Below, piece by piece: positions 11,641 to 22,563 of a DNA stretch of 64,000 nucleotides. Every line of letters begins with the position of its first letter. The stretch's first letter is position 1. Where the stretch lies: contig CAOLHI010000077.1 of assembly GCA_948474755.1 (NCBI GenBank), positions 958,912-1,022,911 of the forward strand. The letters run 5' to 3'. Under the pieces are notes generated by a model. The model was given only the letters and a program-made list of their open reading frames with translations. It searched no databases and was not told the DNA's origin. Made by a program: the position numbers and the translations under genes. The DNA is from Ctenosaura bakeri (taxonomy: Eukaryota > Chordata > Lepidosauria > Squamata > Iguanidae).

Positions 11641-11853
11641 TGGATAGTATTCATTACTTTCCAACTGACATTGCCAGAAACTGAAATCGCTGATACATGA
11701 TTTGTATAAATATCTGTTGTTAATAATTTCATAAAGCTTACACTAAATCTTATGGGGTTTTCTGAGACCTACGGTCTAGTGCTAATGGTGCTGTTCGGGT
11801 GGTTTAGTCACCTATGTGCATACAGCCAATGTGGTGTGGTGGTTTGAATATTG

Positions 11854-12070
11854 GGTCATTTCCATGTGGGCCATTTCCGCACTACACTGTTATAGTGTTA
11901 TTATTTCACTTTCAACATCCTATAGAATCCTGGGGTTTGTAGTTTAGTGAGAGGTATTTAGAATTCTCAGCCAGAGAGCTCTATGGCCTCAGTAAACCAA
12001 AAACCCCAGAATTCCATGGAAGTCTGAAAGTGGAAGAATGGCACTTTAAGAGAGTAGTGCGGATATGGCC
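11854..12070. mobile_element. Family A palindromic MITE (long form)
   Basis: Ends GGTCATTTCC and GGATATGGCC; the arms carry the family core CACTTTCAACATCCTATAG and its complement. The target duplication TTG is at 11851-11853 and 12071-12073. It can be confirmed because the empty SINE site would read AATATTGGACTAGG. No coding capacity. Confidence 0.85.
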
Positions 12071-12189
12071 TTGGACTAGGAGTTCAGTTGACCAGGACTC
12101 AAATCTCTACTCAGCTCTGGAAACCTTGGGATGACCTTGCTCAAATTATCATCTCTCAGCCTCAGAAGAAGAGAATGACAAACTCCCTT

Positions 12190-12660
12190 TTAGGGTATTA
12201 TCACACCAAGGTGTCATACCACCAGAGCAATGCATGATTCCTGGTTTGGGGTCAGTCCTATCGCATGACACTGTTGCTCCCCAGCAGCTATTGTGTTGCA
12301 ATATGTTTGAAATGTACCCTTTTTCATGCTGTAAATAATCCATTATTGACCCCCTTTCCCGCAACAATCTAGTTAGCTGTGGGAGTGTAGTTTCCTCATT
12401 GCGCTTCCTTCCCAGGTTGTCCATCCCTCAGCTGCTCCCAAGGAGATCTCTGCCCAATAACCTCCAGACCAATCATGAGGTGTGAGGAAAGGGACAATTA
12501 TACTTTGATGCAGAGATAAGAACGGTGGTGAATGACGCTACTCATCCACAGATGTCGAAAGAGTGGAGAGAGAGCATTAATAACCTGATACCATCATGGG
12601 AAAGGCTATAGTGGGATTCCAAAGGAACAATGTGCTATGGTGTGAAAAGGCTCTGTATGA
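12190..12660. mobile_element. Non-autonomous DNA transposon, family C
   Basis: It interrupts a SINE between CAAACTCCC and TCTGTATGAATC. Its ends read TAGGGTATTATCACACCA and, at the right, TGGTGTGAAAAGGC, an imperfect inverted pair. The interior aligns with 1279-1978. The exact boundaries are uncertain by a few bases and I could not settle the duplication length. Confidence 0.65.
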
Positions 12661-12841
12661 ATCTTGCCAAGATGACTCTATGATAGGTTTGCCTTAGGGT
12701 CACAATAAGTTGGAAATCAACTGAAGTCACACAGCAGCAACAACAGGAACAGATTCTCTTTCACACACTCCACTTCCACATATAACCCTCACCACCACAC
12801 ACACATTGAACCTGCATAATTTTGTTCACTATACTCACTAA

Positions 12842-12934
12842 GGCCATTTCTGCAAACGGAACTGCAAACCCCAGGATTCCATAGGAGGTTGAAAGTGGAA
12901 TCATCGCACTATAAGAGTGTCATGCAGAAATCTC
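12842..12934. mobile_element. Family A MITE, internally deleted
   Basis: Left end GGCCATTTCTGC, right arm AACTGCAAACCCCAGGATTCC through AGAAATCTC. The target duplication TAA is at 12839-12841 and 12935-12937. Most of the left arm is missing, so it cannot form the full hairpin. Confidence 0.75.
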
Positions 12935-12937
12935 TAA

Positions 12938-14978
12938 ATCATGGCGTCATCATGAGCATAGGTATAAAAACTGAATTAGTTCCTGCTGCTAAACATATTT
13001 GCTTGGGAATAAGCACCATTTCTTTTTATTTTATTTTTTCAAAAAAACAAAAAGGATATCATGTATTTTTAAAGTTAAATAAAAAAACCCATCAGTAACT
13101 ATGTACTTCTCAGTCCGATGGTCCCTAACTCTAACATTTTTTTCAATTAAAAAGAATGAAAAAGAAATAATGATGTGGTGAGCCAGATCAATTCTGGTAG
13201 TCCATTACACACTTGTGTTGATCCAAGTACTAAAGCCAGGCCTTTTTATGTCTGACTCTAATACCTGCTACTCTCAGGGTGTTATTTTGGGGCCTCCAGC
13301 ACTTTGGGGCTCTGGATGTCAGCCTTCATTCCCCAGAACTTGAGAAAGTTACTGCTTTGTACAGTAGCTCCCAGAACCCGCAATTAGCATAGCCACTGTC
13401 CATCTTGGCTAGGAGTTTTAGTCCAAAGAAAGTAATTCTTAACTTGCTGGGTCTTTTTTTTTTAATTGTTAGTACAAACTTGATATTTTCTCCATGGATG
13501 AACTGTCCACTCACTGCTGTTTTTCCTTCAAATGTTCTAAATGCTGATGTATAGGGAGATTACTTACCATCCAAGCACTTTGGTGCAAGTCCAACTTTTG
13601 CACCTCCCACTCTAAAAAATACAGGGCTGTAAACTGCCCCTCTTTTCCGTTGTTAGTCTCAGTTACATATGTCTGTAAATTCTCTTCTTTCTTGTTTAGA
13701 GCTTGGTCTTTTTTGTGACAGCTTGGCTGAACTTCGCTAACCTTACTAAAGGGGGAACCCTTCTCTACAATTCATTTCAGGACCAAGCCCCTTTGATGTC
13801 ACAGCTGGCCCAAGTCATTTCATTTCCTCCTGCTCAAAATGTGAATGTGATGCAAAATGTTGGCAAGGTCTCCTTCTCTCCCTTCTCCCTGAAATGTAGC
13901 CAAGAGCACTGTTTTAGCTGGATGTTTGATTTGGCTTGGACTTATCCTGAACATCCAACTCAGCTTTGCTTTACTAGTAAGCTCTTGATGCTTGTAGGTC
14001 CAGATCCAGCCACTAAAGGGACATCAACTTCTTTTGCCCTTTTCTTGCAGTAATAAAACAAAAGCTCCTCCATCTGTTTCCATTTTTGTCCATTATGGTT
14101 TTTACTCCACCCAGCTCCAAAATTAGTACTTTGCCTTCATGCTGCTTTCTACATTGTTTTTTAAAAGTACATTCTTAGTTACATCAGAAGCAGAGATGGA
14201 AAGTAGGAGGCAGCCCAAGAGACTACAATGGAATGATTACAGAGGGTTGCTTCCTTGCTGCACCTAGATTGCTTCTGTGTTAACCCTTTTTGCTGAAGTT
14301 ATTGCTAATTTTTTTAAAAGTGAAACTCCTCATGATGTTGGTGCCAGATTGTTGATTCCAATGTTTTCTCTGCTATCCTCTTAGGATATTTCAGGCCTGA
14401 TTTGTGATGTCTTCTTTCAGCAATAAAATGTAGTTGGAGGACAAGCCTGTACAATGTGGGTAGGGAAGGTACAATTGTAGCTTTGGAGATCTACTGTATC
14501 TTTAGTCAAAAACTTTCTAATTTACAGATTATACCTGATTTGTTGCTTCCTGTTCACAAACATTAGGAGAATGGCTATCTGGATTGGATCCAGGTTGATC
14601 ACCTAGTAATTGCCTCTTAAGTATTCAATCTCTGTTCTACAGTGAGGAAGTTATTAATTAATCTTATTTTTTTAGAATAGCTAAATAAGACTATTTTGCT
14701 ATTTTAAAAGGAGAGAATGTGTGTGTAATTAAATTCCTTTCAATGGTGATGAGCAGGAAGAAATAGAAGTTGTGAGCCCTAAAGGAGGAAGCTACTAATT
14801 AACACTGCAAAAGACCTCTGTTGAAAGAAGCTTATTTTGAGTAAGCACCATTGAACAAGAATGGACAAATTTAATCCTAAGAATTTATGCAGCTCCCCAA
14901 GATTGTTTTCGCAACCTTTGACTATTCAGACTTAAAAAGAAACCATGGTAAAAAATTGAGGATAGTTGTCTACTGCAG
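12938..14978. other. Mostly unassigned sequence
   Basis: AT-rich DNA with a poly-T/A stretch near 13020-13050. A weak 'TTGGGGCCTCCAG...AGCTCCCAGAAC' segment at about 13285-13430 resembles the common reptile foldbacks that end in 'ctacaactccca'. No convincing exon was found; the 116-codon plus-strand frame at 13703-14053 has no recognisable domain. Confidence 0.35.
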
Positions 14979-15170
14979 CAAAACAAAGAGTCTTGTGGCA
15001 CTCTAAGGACTAAGTTTTACTGGGCATAGGGTTTTGCACATTCCAGTACACTTCATCAGATGCATGGCATAGCATGTATGGCTTGTGTATTTGCATGGGT
15101 TGGAATCCATGAAAGCTTAGGCAATATAAAAAAATGTTATTCTTTGAGGTAACACAAGACTCTTTGTTGT
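14979..15170. mobile_element. hAT-like palindromic foldback
   Basis: Inverted ends: AACAAAGAGTCTTGTGGCA on the left and the complement TAACACAAGACTCTTTGTTG on the right. The core has the well-known amniote words CACTTCATCAGATGCATGG and CATGAAAGCTTAGGCA. The flanks TACTGCAG (14971-14978) and TACTGTAG (15171-15178) form an 8-bp target duplication with one mismatch, which fits the hAT superfamily. Confidence 0.8.
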
Positions 15171-15525
15171 TACTGTAGCACTGTAAATAACTAGCCATGC
15201 TAGTTTTCCATTCTTTGTTTTTGAGAATTATTCTTCAGACATTTGATCCATTATGGTTTCATGTGTTTGTATGTATGTAGTCTGCTGCTCTGTTATTTTG
15301 CTAAAAGTAGAGATTACAAGGTCACCTGAATGTTTCTAATGGCCTATCCTTTCTTATGACTGAAGAATGAATACATTTAAATGTGCTGTTTCTAGCAGTG
15401 AGGACATAAAATATTCATCAAAACATGTGTGTGAATGTTGCTGCTTTCTCACTTGAGTGGACATTAGGGTTAGGAGAAGTGGTCTGGAAAAGTATTAGAA
15501 ATGACCTCAAACTTCCCCTGGCATC

Positions 15526-16140
15526 TCAACCTCCATTGCTTAAAAAACAAACAAACAAACAAACAAAACACAGGATGTTGTTCTTCCTTTTTCTTTTATT
15601 TACAAGACTGGCTAACATTTTAGATGACTTGTTTCCAAACTCATAATGATTCCTTTTGAGATAAAGTAATGATGCGTGAATTTTATCTGTATCCAACGCC
15701 ATTAGATCACCTTTTCTAACAGAGAGCTCAGTTACTAGTTTAGTACTTTGACTGTTTTTATGCTGTCTGGAATAAGAAATCAATTTAATAATTCTAGCTT
15801 CTTTTTGAAAATATGCTGATTCACTTATAAAACCACGTCTGAGAACAGCTTTTAGTGCATCCCATTTGATAGCACTATTTGTATCTGGGTGAACATTGTC
15901 TATGAAGTAATTGTTGATACCCATGTTGATCTTGGAGACAAGTGATTGGTTTGCTAACAAGCCTGTGTTTAGTCTCCACTTAGGTGCTGCACAACCTGCA
16001 TTATTCCATATCCAGTTTGTGAGAGAGGAGCATGGTCTCATCTCCAGGGCACACCTGTGGAAATTTTCTCCATCTGTTCATATCTAGAGGGAGAAGCCAA
16101 AATATGGTCTATTTGGGAGTAGGGATCAAATCTTATTGAG
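15526..16140 (-). pseudogene. L1-clade LINE ORF2 fragment (endonuclease end and linker)
   Basis: A minus-strand frame open for 171 codons (15526-16041) reads like the region between endonuclease and reverse transcriptase of L1/Tx1-type ORF2. It has an N-terminal tryptophan-rich part, then a 'W-D-A-x-K-A-V-L-R' block. Near the end is an 'E-F-G-N-K-S-S-K-M-L-A' block. Just upstream (16042-16140) the strand still reads an endonuclease-like 'S-Q-I-D-H-I-L' and 'D-H-A-P' motif, but with a stop between them. No 3' end or poly-A tail is present, so this is an internal fragment. A (AAAC)n tract at 15542-15567 overlaps its low-coordinate end. Confidence 0.7.
15542..15567. repeat. (AAAC)n microsatellite
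   Basis: Six or so tandem copies of CAAA. Confidence 0.85.
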
Positions 16141-16164
16141 AAATAAGTATAACTTTTTAACTTC

Positions 16165-16290
16165 TATTTTTCTTTTTAATGTTGTAATGTTTTAATTTGT
16201 ACTGTTTGAATGGTAGCCGCCTTGAATCCCATTGCTGGGAGAAAGACAGGAAACAAATAAATAAAATAAATAAATAAAAATAAATAGATA
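16165..16290 (+). mobile_element. L2-like LINE tail with (AAAT)n
   Basis: The motif GCCGCCTTGAATCCCATTG is followed by GGGAGAAAGACAGG and an imperfect (AAAT)n run at 16245-16285. Only the last 120 bases of the LINE are present. Confidence 0.6.
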
Positions 16291-17662
16291 TAATCTCTCT
16301 CTATCAGATGTTTTTTCTCTTTGAATATCAACCAACTGATCAACCCAAACAGATGAGCCTGTGCTGTGGAGCTTGTGCTAAATAGACAGTCATTCTGTCT
16401 TGACTGATGTCCATCACTATATTAGAATCACGTCCCCAGCAGCAATTCCACCTCTGCAAAATCCTCTAGTTGAGAGAACACACACACACATGTGTGTAAA
16501 CATTTTTCACCCTGCATAAGAGCATAGCAGGAAAAGTCATGAGCATCTTGCCTGCTAGGATGCCCTTCACATGTATAAATCACCTGTCTGGATTCCAAAG
16601 GCTCAGAGTGCTTCCAAAAGGTAAGCCTGCAGCCAGAAGGATGACAGGGAATGCTGACCATTAATATCTAACTACGGTATTGTGAGAGTATTGAGAACAA
16701 ACAGTTGGCAAGTTGCTATGTACTTCCTTCCCAATACATAAAATCATAGATTTTAACAGTATTATGAATGGCATGCAGGAGTTGTAAAAGATGATGATGA
16801 ACTTAACTTGTAAACAACCATCATGTCCAACAATAACTATAACCAAGAACATAATCAGCCCCAAGTTAGGAAGACTCCCCAGTTATGGGGTGTGTGATTG
16901 CCAGACCTAGTGGTCAGCTAACCTCAGAGGACAGTGGTGGGATTGAATTAAATTTAACAGTGAAAAGGCACACAGTCATTTTCAATGCCCCAGAATTACC
17001 CAACACAGGAGTAACAAAGTGGTCCAATTAGATATCTTTCCTCTTCTTTTTCACTTAAGCCAATTCCTATGTGGAGTCACATTTCTTAATGTCTCTTCTC
17101 TCTCAAGCTTTCATCACTGATATCTCCTCAAACCCTTTAGGAGTTAGAATATCTAAGTTTTCATGTGTTTCCTGGAGAAAGAAAACTAAACAGCCATTTT
17201 GGCTCACTCTAAACTACGCTCCCCCCACAACATCTCAACCAAAAGAGAAGATCTTTAAAAAAAATGTGAACAGATGGTAGAATAGGAAACTCAGGCCAAT
17301 ATTTTTTTCTTATTTTTTGTCTAATATAGATTTTGGGGAGAGACTTCAGAAAGTTTCTGAGTACAATGACTAAGGGGAGCTAGACATGGGGCTAAAGCCA
17401 ATGTTAGTCTTACTTGGAGCAGGTCTATTAAAGTTAATGGAACTTTTTAATCACAACCAATCCAAATTCCACTGATTCTATTGGGAATAATCATGGGAGG
17501 TGGGCTAGGTTGAGAGATGGTGGCTGTCCTATGCATTTCCTGCTGAGAAGGGATTTAATTCTGGCCTTCTCATGCTTAGCTTGAGCCACTGCATCATGCT
17601 GGTTGTCATCATGTGGAACACACTGGCTGAGACCCTACATCAAGCAGGTGGAACATGACTTT
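16291..17662. other. Unassigned sequence
   Basis: No gene seen. A short (CA)n-(TG)n run lies at about 16477-16497. A stretch near 17410-17450 weakly resembles family H (AGCAGGTCTATTAAAGTTAATGG). Confidence 0.35.
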
Positions 17663-17809
17663 GGCCATTTCCACACTAGACTGTTATAGTGCTATTATTC
17701 CACTTTCAACATGAGGCCTTGGGCCCCTCTCTAAACTGCAAACCTCAGGATTCCATAGGATGTTGAAAGTGAAATAATAGCACTGTAACTGTCTGGTGCG
17801 GAAATGTCC
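17663..17809. mobile_element. Family A palindromic MITE (short form)
   Basis: GGCCATTTCCACACTAGAC at the left and GTGCGGAAATGTCC at the right, with the arms meeting around 17735. The target duplication TTT is at 17660-17662 and 17810-17812. Confidence 0.85.
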
Positions 17810-18019
17810 TTTTCATTCATAGCCTTAGGAAGCAATTGCTCAGTGTAACCTGTTTCATGAATTGCAGTGCTGCACAACCAGCATGGCAATGTGCACTGTG
17901 CATTTGTGCAGAATGACACCACACACAGAACTCCAGTTCTGCAACCTTGAACTGAATTTGGCTGTATAAAGATGCACAAGCGCTTCCATGAGGAACTTAA
18001 GTCTGCTTAAGACACAATT

Positions 18020-18440
18020 CAATGTGCAAGTTGTGACCTATAAAACCTTATATGGCTTAGTTCCAAACCATCTGAAAGATCTTATCTCCTTGTATGAACC
18101 TGTCAGAATCTTAAGATCCTCAAGGGAGAGTTTTCTTTCAGTCCCACCACTGTCATAGGCCCAACTGGTGATAACATGGGAGAGGTCCTTCTTGGTCGCT
18201 GCTTCCAGTAGGTAAATTGCCTTAGGCTGGCTTAACCTCTGCTCTCCTTTCACTAGCAGGCAAAGACCTTTTCATTCTAACAGGCATTTAATGATTAATT
18301 GGAAGCAGGCAGTTTTTTAAAAATAGTATGTATGGGCTATATTTTTTTACTTTATTGTTTTAAAAAGATTTTCCACTTGTAAAAATTTTAATGGCATTTT
18401 AATATGGTAACTTGTTTAATTGTGTTAAAGGGAAAAGTTG
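18020..18440 (+). mobile_element. L2-like LINE 3' fragment
   Basis: The frame around 18040-18250 reads a LINE C-terminal pattern (leucine-rich, then 'Y-E-P-V-R-I-L-R-S-S' and 'F-L-V-A-A'), broken by stops. It is followed by an AT-rich 3' part. It is close in layout to 11140-11640 and 25790-26262. Confidence 0.5.
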
Positions 18441-18489
18441 GTCATCATGACCAAGGTCACTTGCTTTAGGGGCCTACTTTAAACCTAAG

Positions 18490-18945
18490 GGACTCAGTTT
18501 CCAGTTTCTATGTGTACAACTGTGAAAGCTGGACAGTGGAAAAAGCCAACAGGAAGAAAATCAAATGTGTGAAATGTGTGCTGGAGGAGAGTTTTATGGA
18601 TACCCTGGACTGCTAAAAAGACTAATGAATGGGCCCAAAAGTAAATCAAGCCATAATTCTCCGTAGAAGCCAAGATAACTAAATTACAGCTGTCGTACTT
18701 TGGCCATATCATGAGAAGACATGACTCACTAGAAAAGACAATAACACTTGGTAAAGTAGAAGGCAGTAGGAAAAGAGGAAGACCACATTACAGATGAGTG
18801 AATTCAGTCAAGGAAGACACATCCCTAAATCTGCAAGACCAGAGCAGATGATAGGGTGGTTGGTGATCAGATGACTTCGAAGTCTCTTGTTCATAGGGTT
18901 GACAGAAGCTAAAGTTGACTTGATTGCAGTTAACAACTACAGGAA
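18490..18945 (+). mobile_element. BovB (RTE) LINE 3' fragment
   Basis: Shows the familiar BovB ORF2 C-terminal nucleotide pattern: GAAAGCTGGACAGTGGAAAA, TTTGGCCATATCATGAGAAG, GGAAAAGAGGAAGACCACAT and AAGCTAAAGTTGACTTGATTG near the end. Several stops and frameshifts interrupt it, so it is dead. It matters here because the Sauria SINEs in this window end in a related 3' sequence. Confidence 0.75.
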
Positions 18946-19110
18946 GGAGCCCAAATATCCTAAAGGCACTAGATCCTGTTTGATCTTTAAGCAGAATAAG
19001 CTCTGGTTAGTATTTGGACAGGAGACCACCAATGAATAGCAGGTGCTGTAGTCTATATTTGAGCAGACGGAATTGACAAAATCACCTCCAACCCATAATG
19101 TTTAAATATT
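18946..19110 (+). mobile_element. 5S-rRNA-headed SINE
   Basis: A degraded 5S head (TAAGCAGAATAAGCTCTGG, TTAGTATTTGGACAGGAGACC, AGGTGCTGTAG) is followed by a non-5S body (TATTTGAGCAGACGGAATTG, ACAAAATCACCTCC). The head plus body distinguishes it from the plain 5S copy at 6612-6732. It directly follows the BovB end. Confidence 0.7.
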
Positions 19111-19465
19111 CTTCTAGAGCTAAGATTTCAAATAATACTCACAAGAAAGGAGTCTAACTTTAAAGCTACAAAAGCCTAAATTCTAAAACAGTTTGTATTC
19201 AATGCTCTAAAACCAATGAGCTGGTATTTGGCTACTCCTAGGATGGAGTTTTCTTCTTCTCCCCTTCTCCACACACCCTGAAGCCCTTCCTGCTACTCCA
19301 ACCTGGGTGGTCTCCTAGCAGTCTAGAATAGCTTTCAGGATAGATGGGGGCTACAGTGGGAAGGGGAGAATGTCCCCTCTCAAGTACCACTGACAGAAGG
19401 AGGAGTGGACCATAGCACAACCTCTTCTGAGTCTGATATGCGGTGGGCATAGTAATTTTAATTGA

Positions 19466-19665
19466 ACTGATGTAGTTTGAATTTAAGTCGTTTCTGACTT
19501 ATGGCAATCCTAAGGCAAGCTACTGTGGGTTTTTCTTGGCAAGATTTTTTCTCAGAGGGGTTTTCCATTGCCTTTCTCTGAGGTTGAGAGTGCATGGCTG
19601 AGCGATATTTGTACCGTGGCCTATAGTTCAATACTCATACCACTACACCACCCTAGCTGTGAAAT
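19466..19665 (-). mobile_element. Sauria-type SINE
   Basis: It reads backwards: the BovB-like tail complement (AAGTCGTTTCTGACTTATGG) first, then TTGGCAAGATTTTTTC, and finally the tRNA-like head complement (CAATACTCATACCACTACACC). Confidence 0.75.
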
Positions 19666-19699
19666 GCTAGAGGGTGTATGTGAGAGCATAACTTCTACT

Positions 19700-19797
19700 G
19701 GGTTACCTGGGGTTTTCTATGGTTGAGAGGGGATTTGAATCCTGGTTTCTCACAGTCCTAATTCAACACTCAAACTGCTACACCATCCTAGCTTGAA
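19700..19797 (-). mobile_element. Sauria-type SINE, 5' part
   Basis: Only the head half is present, reversed (GGGATTTGAATCCTGG, AACACTCAAACTGCTACACC). It lies right next to the copy at 19466-19665. Confidence 0.65.
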
Positions 19798-19921
19798 TAA
19801 ATATTATGGAGCTTAAAATTGTATCCATAAGCACTGACAAAAGATTCAGAAGAAAAATTCCATAGAAAATAAGCAAGCACTGCTGGCTGGGAATTAAATA
19901 CACATCTATTAGTGAGTAAAG

Positions 19922-20095
19922 AGTAGGGTTCCATTCCACTGGACTATGACCCTGGAGATCAGGGTTTGAATCCCCCCTTGGCCATGGAAACCCACCTTGG
20001 GACCTTGGCACATCACACACTCTCAGCCCCAGAAAACCCTGTGATAGGTTCACCTTAGAGGTGCCAAAAATCAGAAATGAAGGCACACAACAGTG
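19922..20095 (+). mobile_element. Sauria-type SINE
   Basis: Head-derived CTGGAGATCAGGGTTTGAATC, middle CCATGGAAACCCAC, then ACACACTCTCAGCCCCAG and the tail AAATGAAGGCACACAACAG. Confidence 0.75.
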
Positions 20096-20299
20096 ATTTT
20101 TTTAAAATTTTATATTGTATATCTGTCATATTTTTTTCAAATGAACATCGGACAACATAGCTGGATCTCCCTTGTCCATTTCGGCCTCCTAGCAGTCTTC
20201 TGAGGTAGGTCAGGCTGACAGATGATGATCAAAGATACCTTTGACACAGTGGTAATCTTCATGGATGAACAGAGCTAAACCTAGTTGTGCTTAGTGTTA

Positions 20300-20400
20300 G
20301 TCCAACACTGTATCTCAAGCTTTCTCCAACCTCCTTGTGGGTGTTTGAGACTCCAGGTCCCATCACCCTCAGCCAGCATGGCCAGTGGTCAGAAATGAAG
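20300..20400. repeat. Degraded foldback of the 'ctacaactccca' type
   Basis: TCTCCAACCTCCTTGTGGGTG and AGCCAGCATGGCCAGTGG are the recognisable words. Similar fragments lie at 21365-21445, 23225-23330, 33085-33205 and 57878-57960. Confidence 0.4.
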
Positions 20401-20499
20401 GGAAAGGTAGCCCCAGAATTTGTCAGCCTTGCATCTTGTTGCAATATGCAATGTTCCTACTTGAAGGAATAAGATGATATCCAAATTTGCTCTATAAAG

Positions 20500-21364
20500 A
20501 AGTGAAATCTTCCTGACTTCCGTTTGTTATTTCACAGGTCTTTTTAAAATAATGCAATTCATCCTAAATTTTAGGATCAACAGAGGAAAAAAACACTCGA
20601 AGGAGAAGCTAGGGTGATGCGTTCCCCATCTTTTCTATCTCAGTCTATTACAACAAAATAATGGAATCGATCTGTTCAGTTCTTCTTGCCCCCCAGGGGA
20701 AAAGCAAATTGAGAATCTTTTGTGATGTCCCTGAGATGGTCAGATTAATTTAATAATCCTGTTTTGTTATCTTTCTCCTTCATTTCCTTGTACTCTGGCT
20801 AACTCAGTAAAGCCTCACTTCTCTAATTGAAATCCATCCATGGACTTGAGTTTGTCCGTGCTTACAGGTCTTGTGCTGTAATTGTTTGTTTGGTGGAGAA
20901 ATTAATCTCCTTGGAGCAAGGCAGACCTAATTACCAATCCCAGCGGAAATGGCTGGGTTTACTGCTGCTGCTGGCATGCGCAGCTGGCGGGCAGGCATGC
21001 CATGCAATTAATCCTTTTGGAAAAAGGTTTAAATCTGCTTCATATGGGATCCAGCAACAAATCTATTTTATTGTCCAGCATCTCAAGAAGGCTTAAATGG
21101 CAGACCCATGACAACAACAACAAAAAGGGGGGGTTAATCCTTTCCCCCTGTGCCATGGTACTGAGGGACATCCCCTACCCTGACAGGGACAGCCCATAAT
21201 GTGTTGCTGGCTGAGACAAAGTACAAAGAGGTACCCTGCTCCATTCCATGGAAAGAAGACAATTGGATCAACAATTGACTCTTCCTTTGACACAATGACA
21301 ATGGGACTGCATCCCCCAGCTCAGCCCAGAACACCCTTAGAGAAGAGTGAGCATCTGTAACCCT
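20500..21364. other. Repeat-poor stretch, candidate conserved non-coding element
   Basis: No repeat family from this window occurs here. The segment 20640-21060 has several homeodomain-like TAAT cores (near 20746-20756, 20877-20882, 20903-20908 and 21003-21009) and no long frame. Conservation cannot be judged from one sequence. Confidence 0.3.
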
Positions 21365-21790
21365 TCACATTGTTTGACTGCAGTTCCCATTATCCCTCAC
21401 CTGATAGGTTGATAGGAACTGTAGGCCTCAAACATCTGGAGCATGACAGCTGTCCATGGTTAGCATGGAGGATGCAAGACTGTATGATGTGACACACACT
21501 GATCTATCCTCTAAAAAGGAGTGGTGAAGGGGAAGCTCAAGAGGAATGGCTGTGGGACACCACCACCATCTCTCAGTATTTGCCATCTGGGGGAGTTGCT
21601 TCACTTTACCTAATGGGGCAGCCAGTTTTACTCTCCCAGCTGCTATTTCCACCTAGAGAGAAACTACGATCGGCAATAACAGAGGCTTCCTTGTTGAGGG
21701 AAAAGGCAAGTTTGGGTGTAGCAATTTTTGCTAGAATGAGGTGCATATATGTGCAGTGGCAATTCCCTTCATGTTTGCCACAGATTCTTA

Positions 21791-21998
21791 GGCCATTTCT
21801 GAGCTACACTGTTATGGTGCTATCATTCCACTTTTAACATCCTATGGAATTCAAGGGCTGGTAGCTTACTAAGGCCAAAGAGCTCTCTGGCTGAGAATTC
21901 TAAATGCCTCCCCACTCCACTAAACTGCAAACTCTGAGATTCCATAAGATGTTGAAAATGGAATAATAGCACTATAACAATGTAGTGTGGAAATGGCC
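21791..21998. mobile_element. Family A palindromic MITE (long form)
   Basis: Ends GGCCATTTCTGAGC and GTGTGGAAATGGCC. The target duplication TTA is at 21788-21790 and 21999-22001. It abuts the end of the CR1 at 22003. Confidence 0.85.
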
Positions 21999-22002
21999 TT
22001 AG

Positions 22003-22395
22003 TGTTGGAAGGGACCACAAGGGCCATCTAGTCCTACTCCCGGTCAACTAAGGAACTCCTGAAAGATACCCATCCAACCTCTGTTTAAAGACCTCCAAAT
22101 TAGGAGAGTCCATCACCCTCTGAGACAAGTTATTCCATTGTGGAACATCTCTTACAGCAACTAATGTCCTCCTAATATTTAGGTGGAATATATTAGCTTG
22201 TAAATTGAAATCTATTGGATCCATTGTTGCCTCTGGAAGATAGAAAAACAAGCCCACTCCATCTTCTAAGTAACATCCCTTCAAATATTTACAGATGGCT
22301 ATCATGTCACCTTTGTATCTTCTATTCTCCAGGCTAAAAATACCCATCTCTCCTGGTTCGGTCCTAATCATATCCCCTCAATGTTTATTCTAAAC
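22003..22395 (-). mobile_element. CR1 LINE 3' fragment
   Basis: It starts with GTTGGAAGGGACCACAAGGG (the complement of the CR1 end). The minus-strand frame 22048-22371 is open for 107 codons and reads the CR1 ORF2 C-terminus: a basic 'R-R-Y-K-G-D-M-I' start, then 'F-K-Q-R-L-D-G-Y-L' at the end. It is a fragment of a LINE, not a host gene. Confidence 0.85.
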
Positions 22396-22427
22396 TTTTT
22401 TTCCCATGCAATGAATATTCAGAGCTG

Positions 22428-22563
22428 GTTTTGCCAGTTCCTTCCTCTGAAATATTGCCTATAACACCTGGCATTCATTGGTCTCCCATCCAAGGACTAA
22501 CTAGTGCTGACCCTGCTTAGCTTCCAAGATCAGATGGAATCTTTTGCCTTTAGGGTGTTTAGG
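22428..22563 (-). mobile_element. 5S-rRNA-headed SINE
   Basis: The minus strand gives a 5S head (GAAGCTAAGCAGGGTC, GATGGGAGACC) followed by a body with TTTCAGAGGAAGGAACTGGC. This is the same body type as at 18946-19110. Confidence 0.7.

Larger units (their letters stand above)
11826..12752 (+). mobile_element. Sauria-type SINE split by two DNA transposons
   Basis: Three pieces rebuild one tRNA-headed SINE: 11826-11853 (GTGGTGTGGTGGTTTGAATA head), 12071-12189 (TTGGACTAGG... to CAAACTCCC) and 12661-12752 (TCTTGCCAAG... to the CACAGCAGCAACAACA tail). The inserts are a family A MITE at 11854-12070 and a family C element at about 12190-12660. The tail matches the 3' end of BovB LINEs, which are thought to mobilise this SINE class. 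Confidence 0.8.

Noticed and set aside
22048..22371. 107-codon minus-strand frame as a possible gene
   Set aside because: It is the CR1 ORF2 C-terminus, repeated at 53319-53612 and 54690-55040.
18946..22563. Functional 5S rRNA genes at 18946 and 22428
   Set aside because: Both are degraded 5S heads joined to a SINE body; only 6612-6732 is close to a full 5S.
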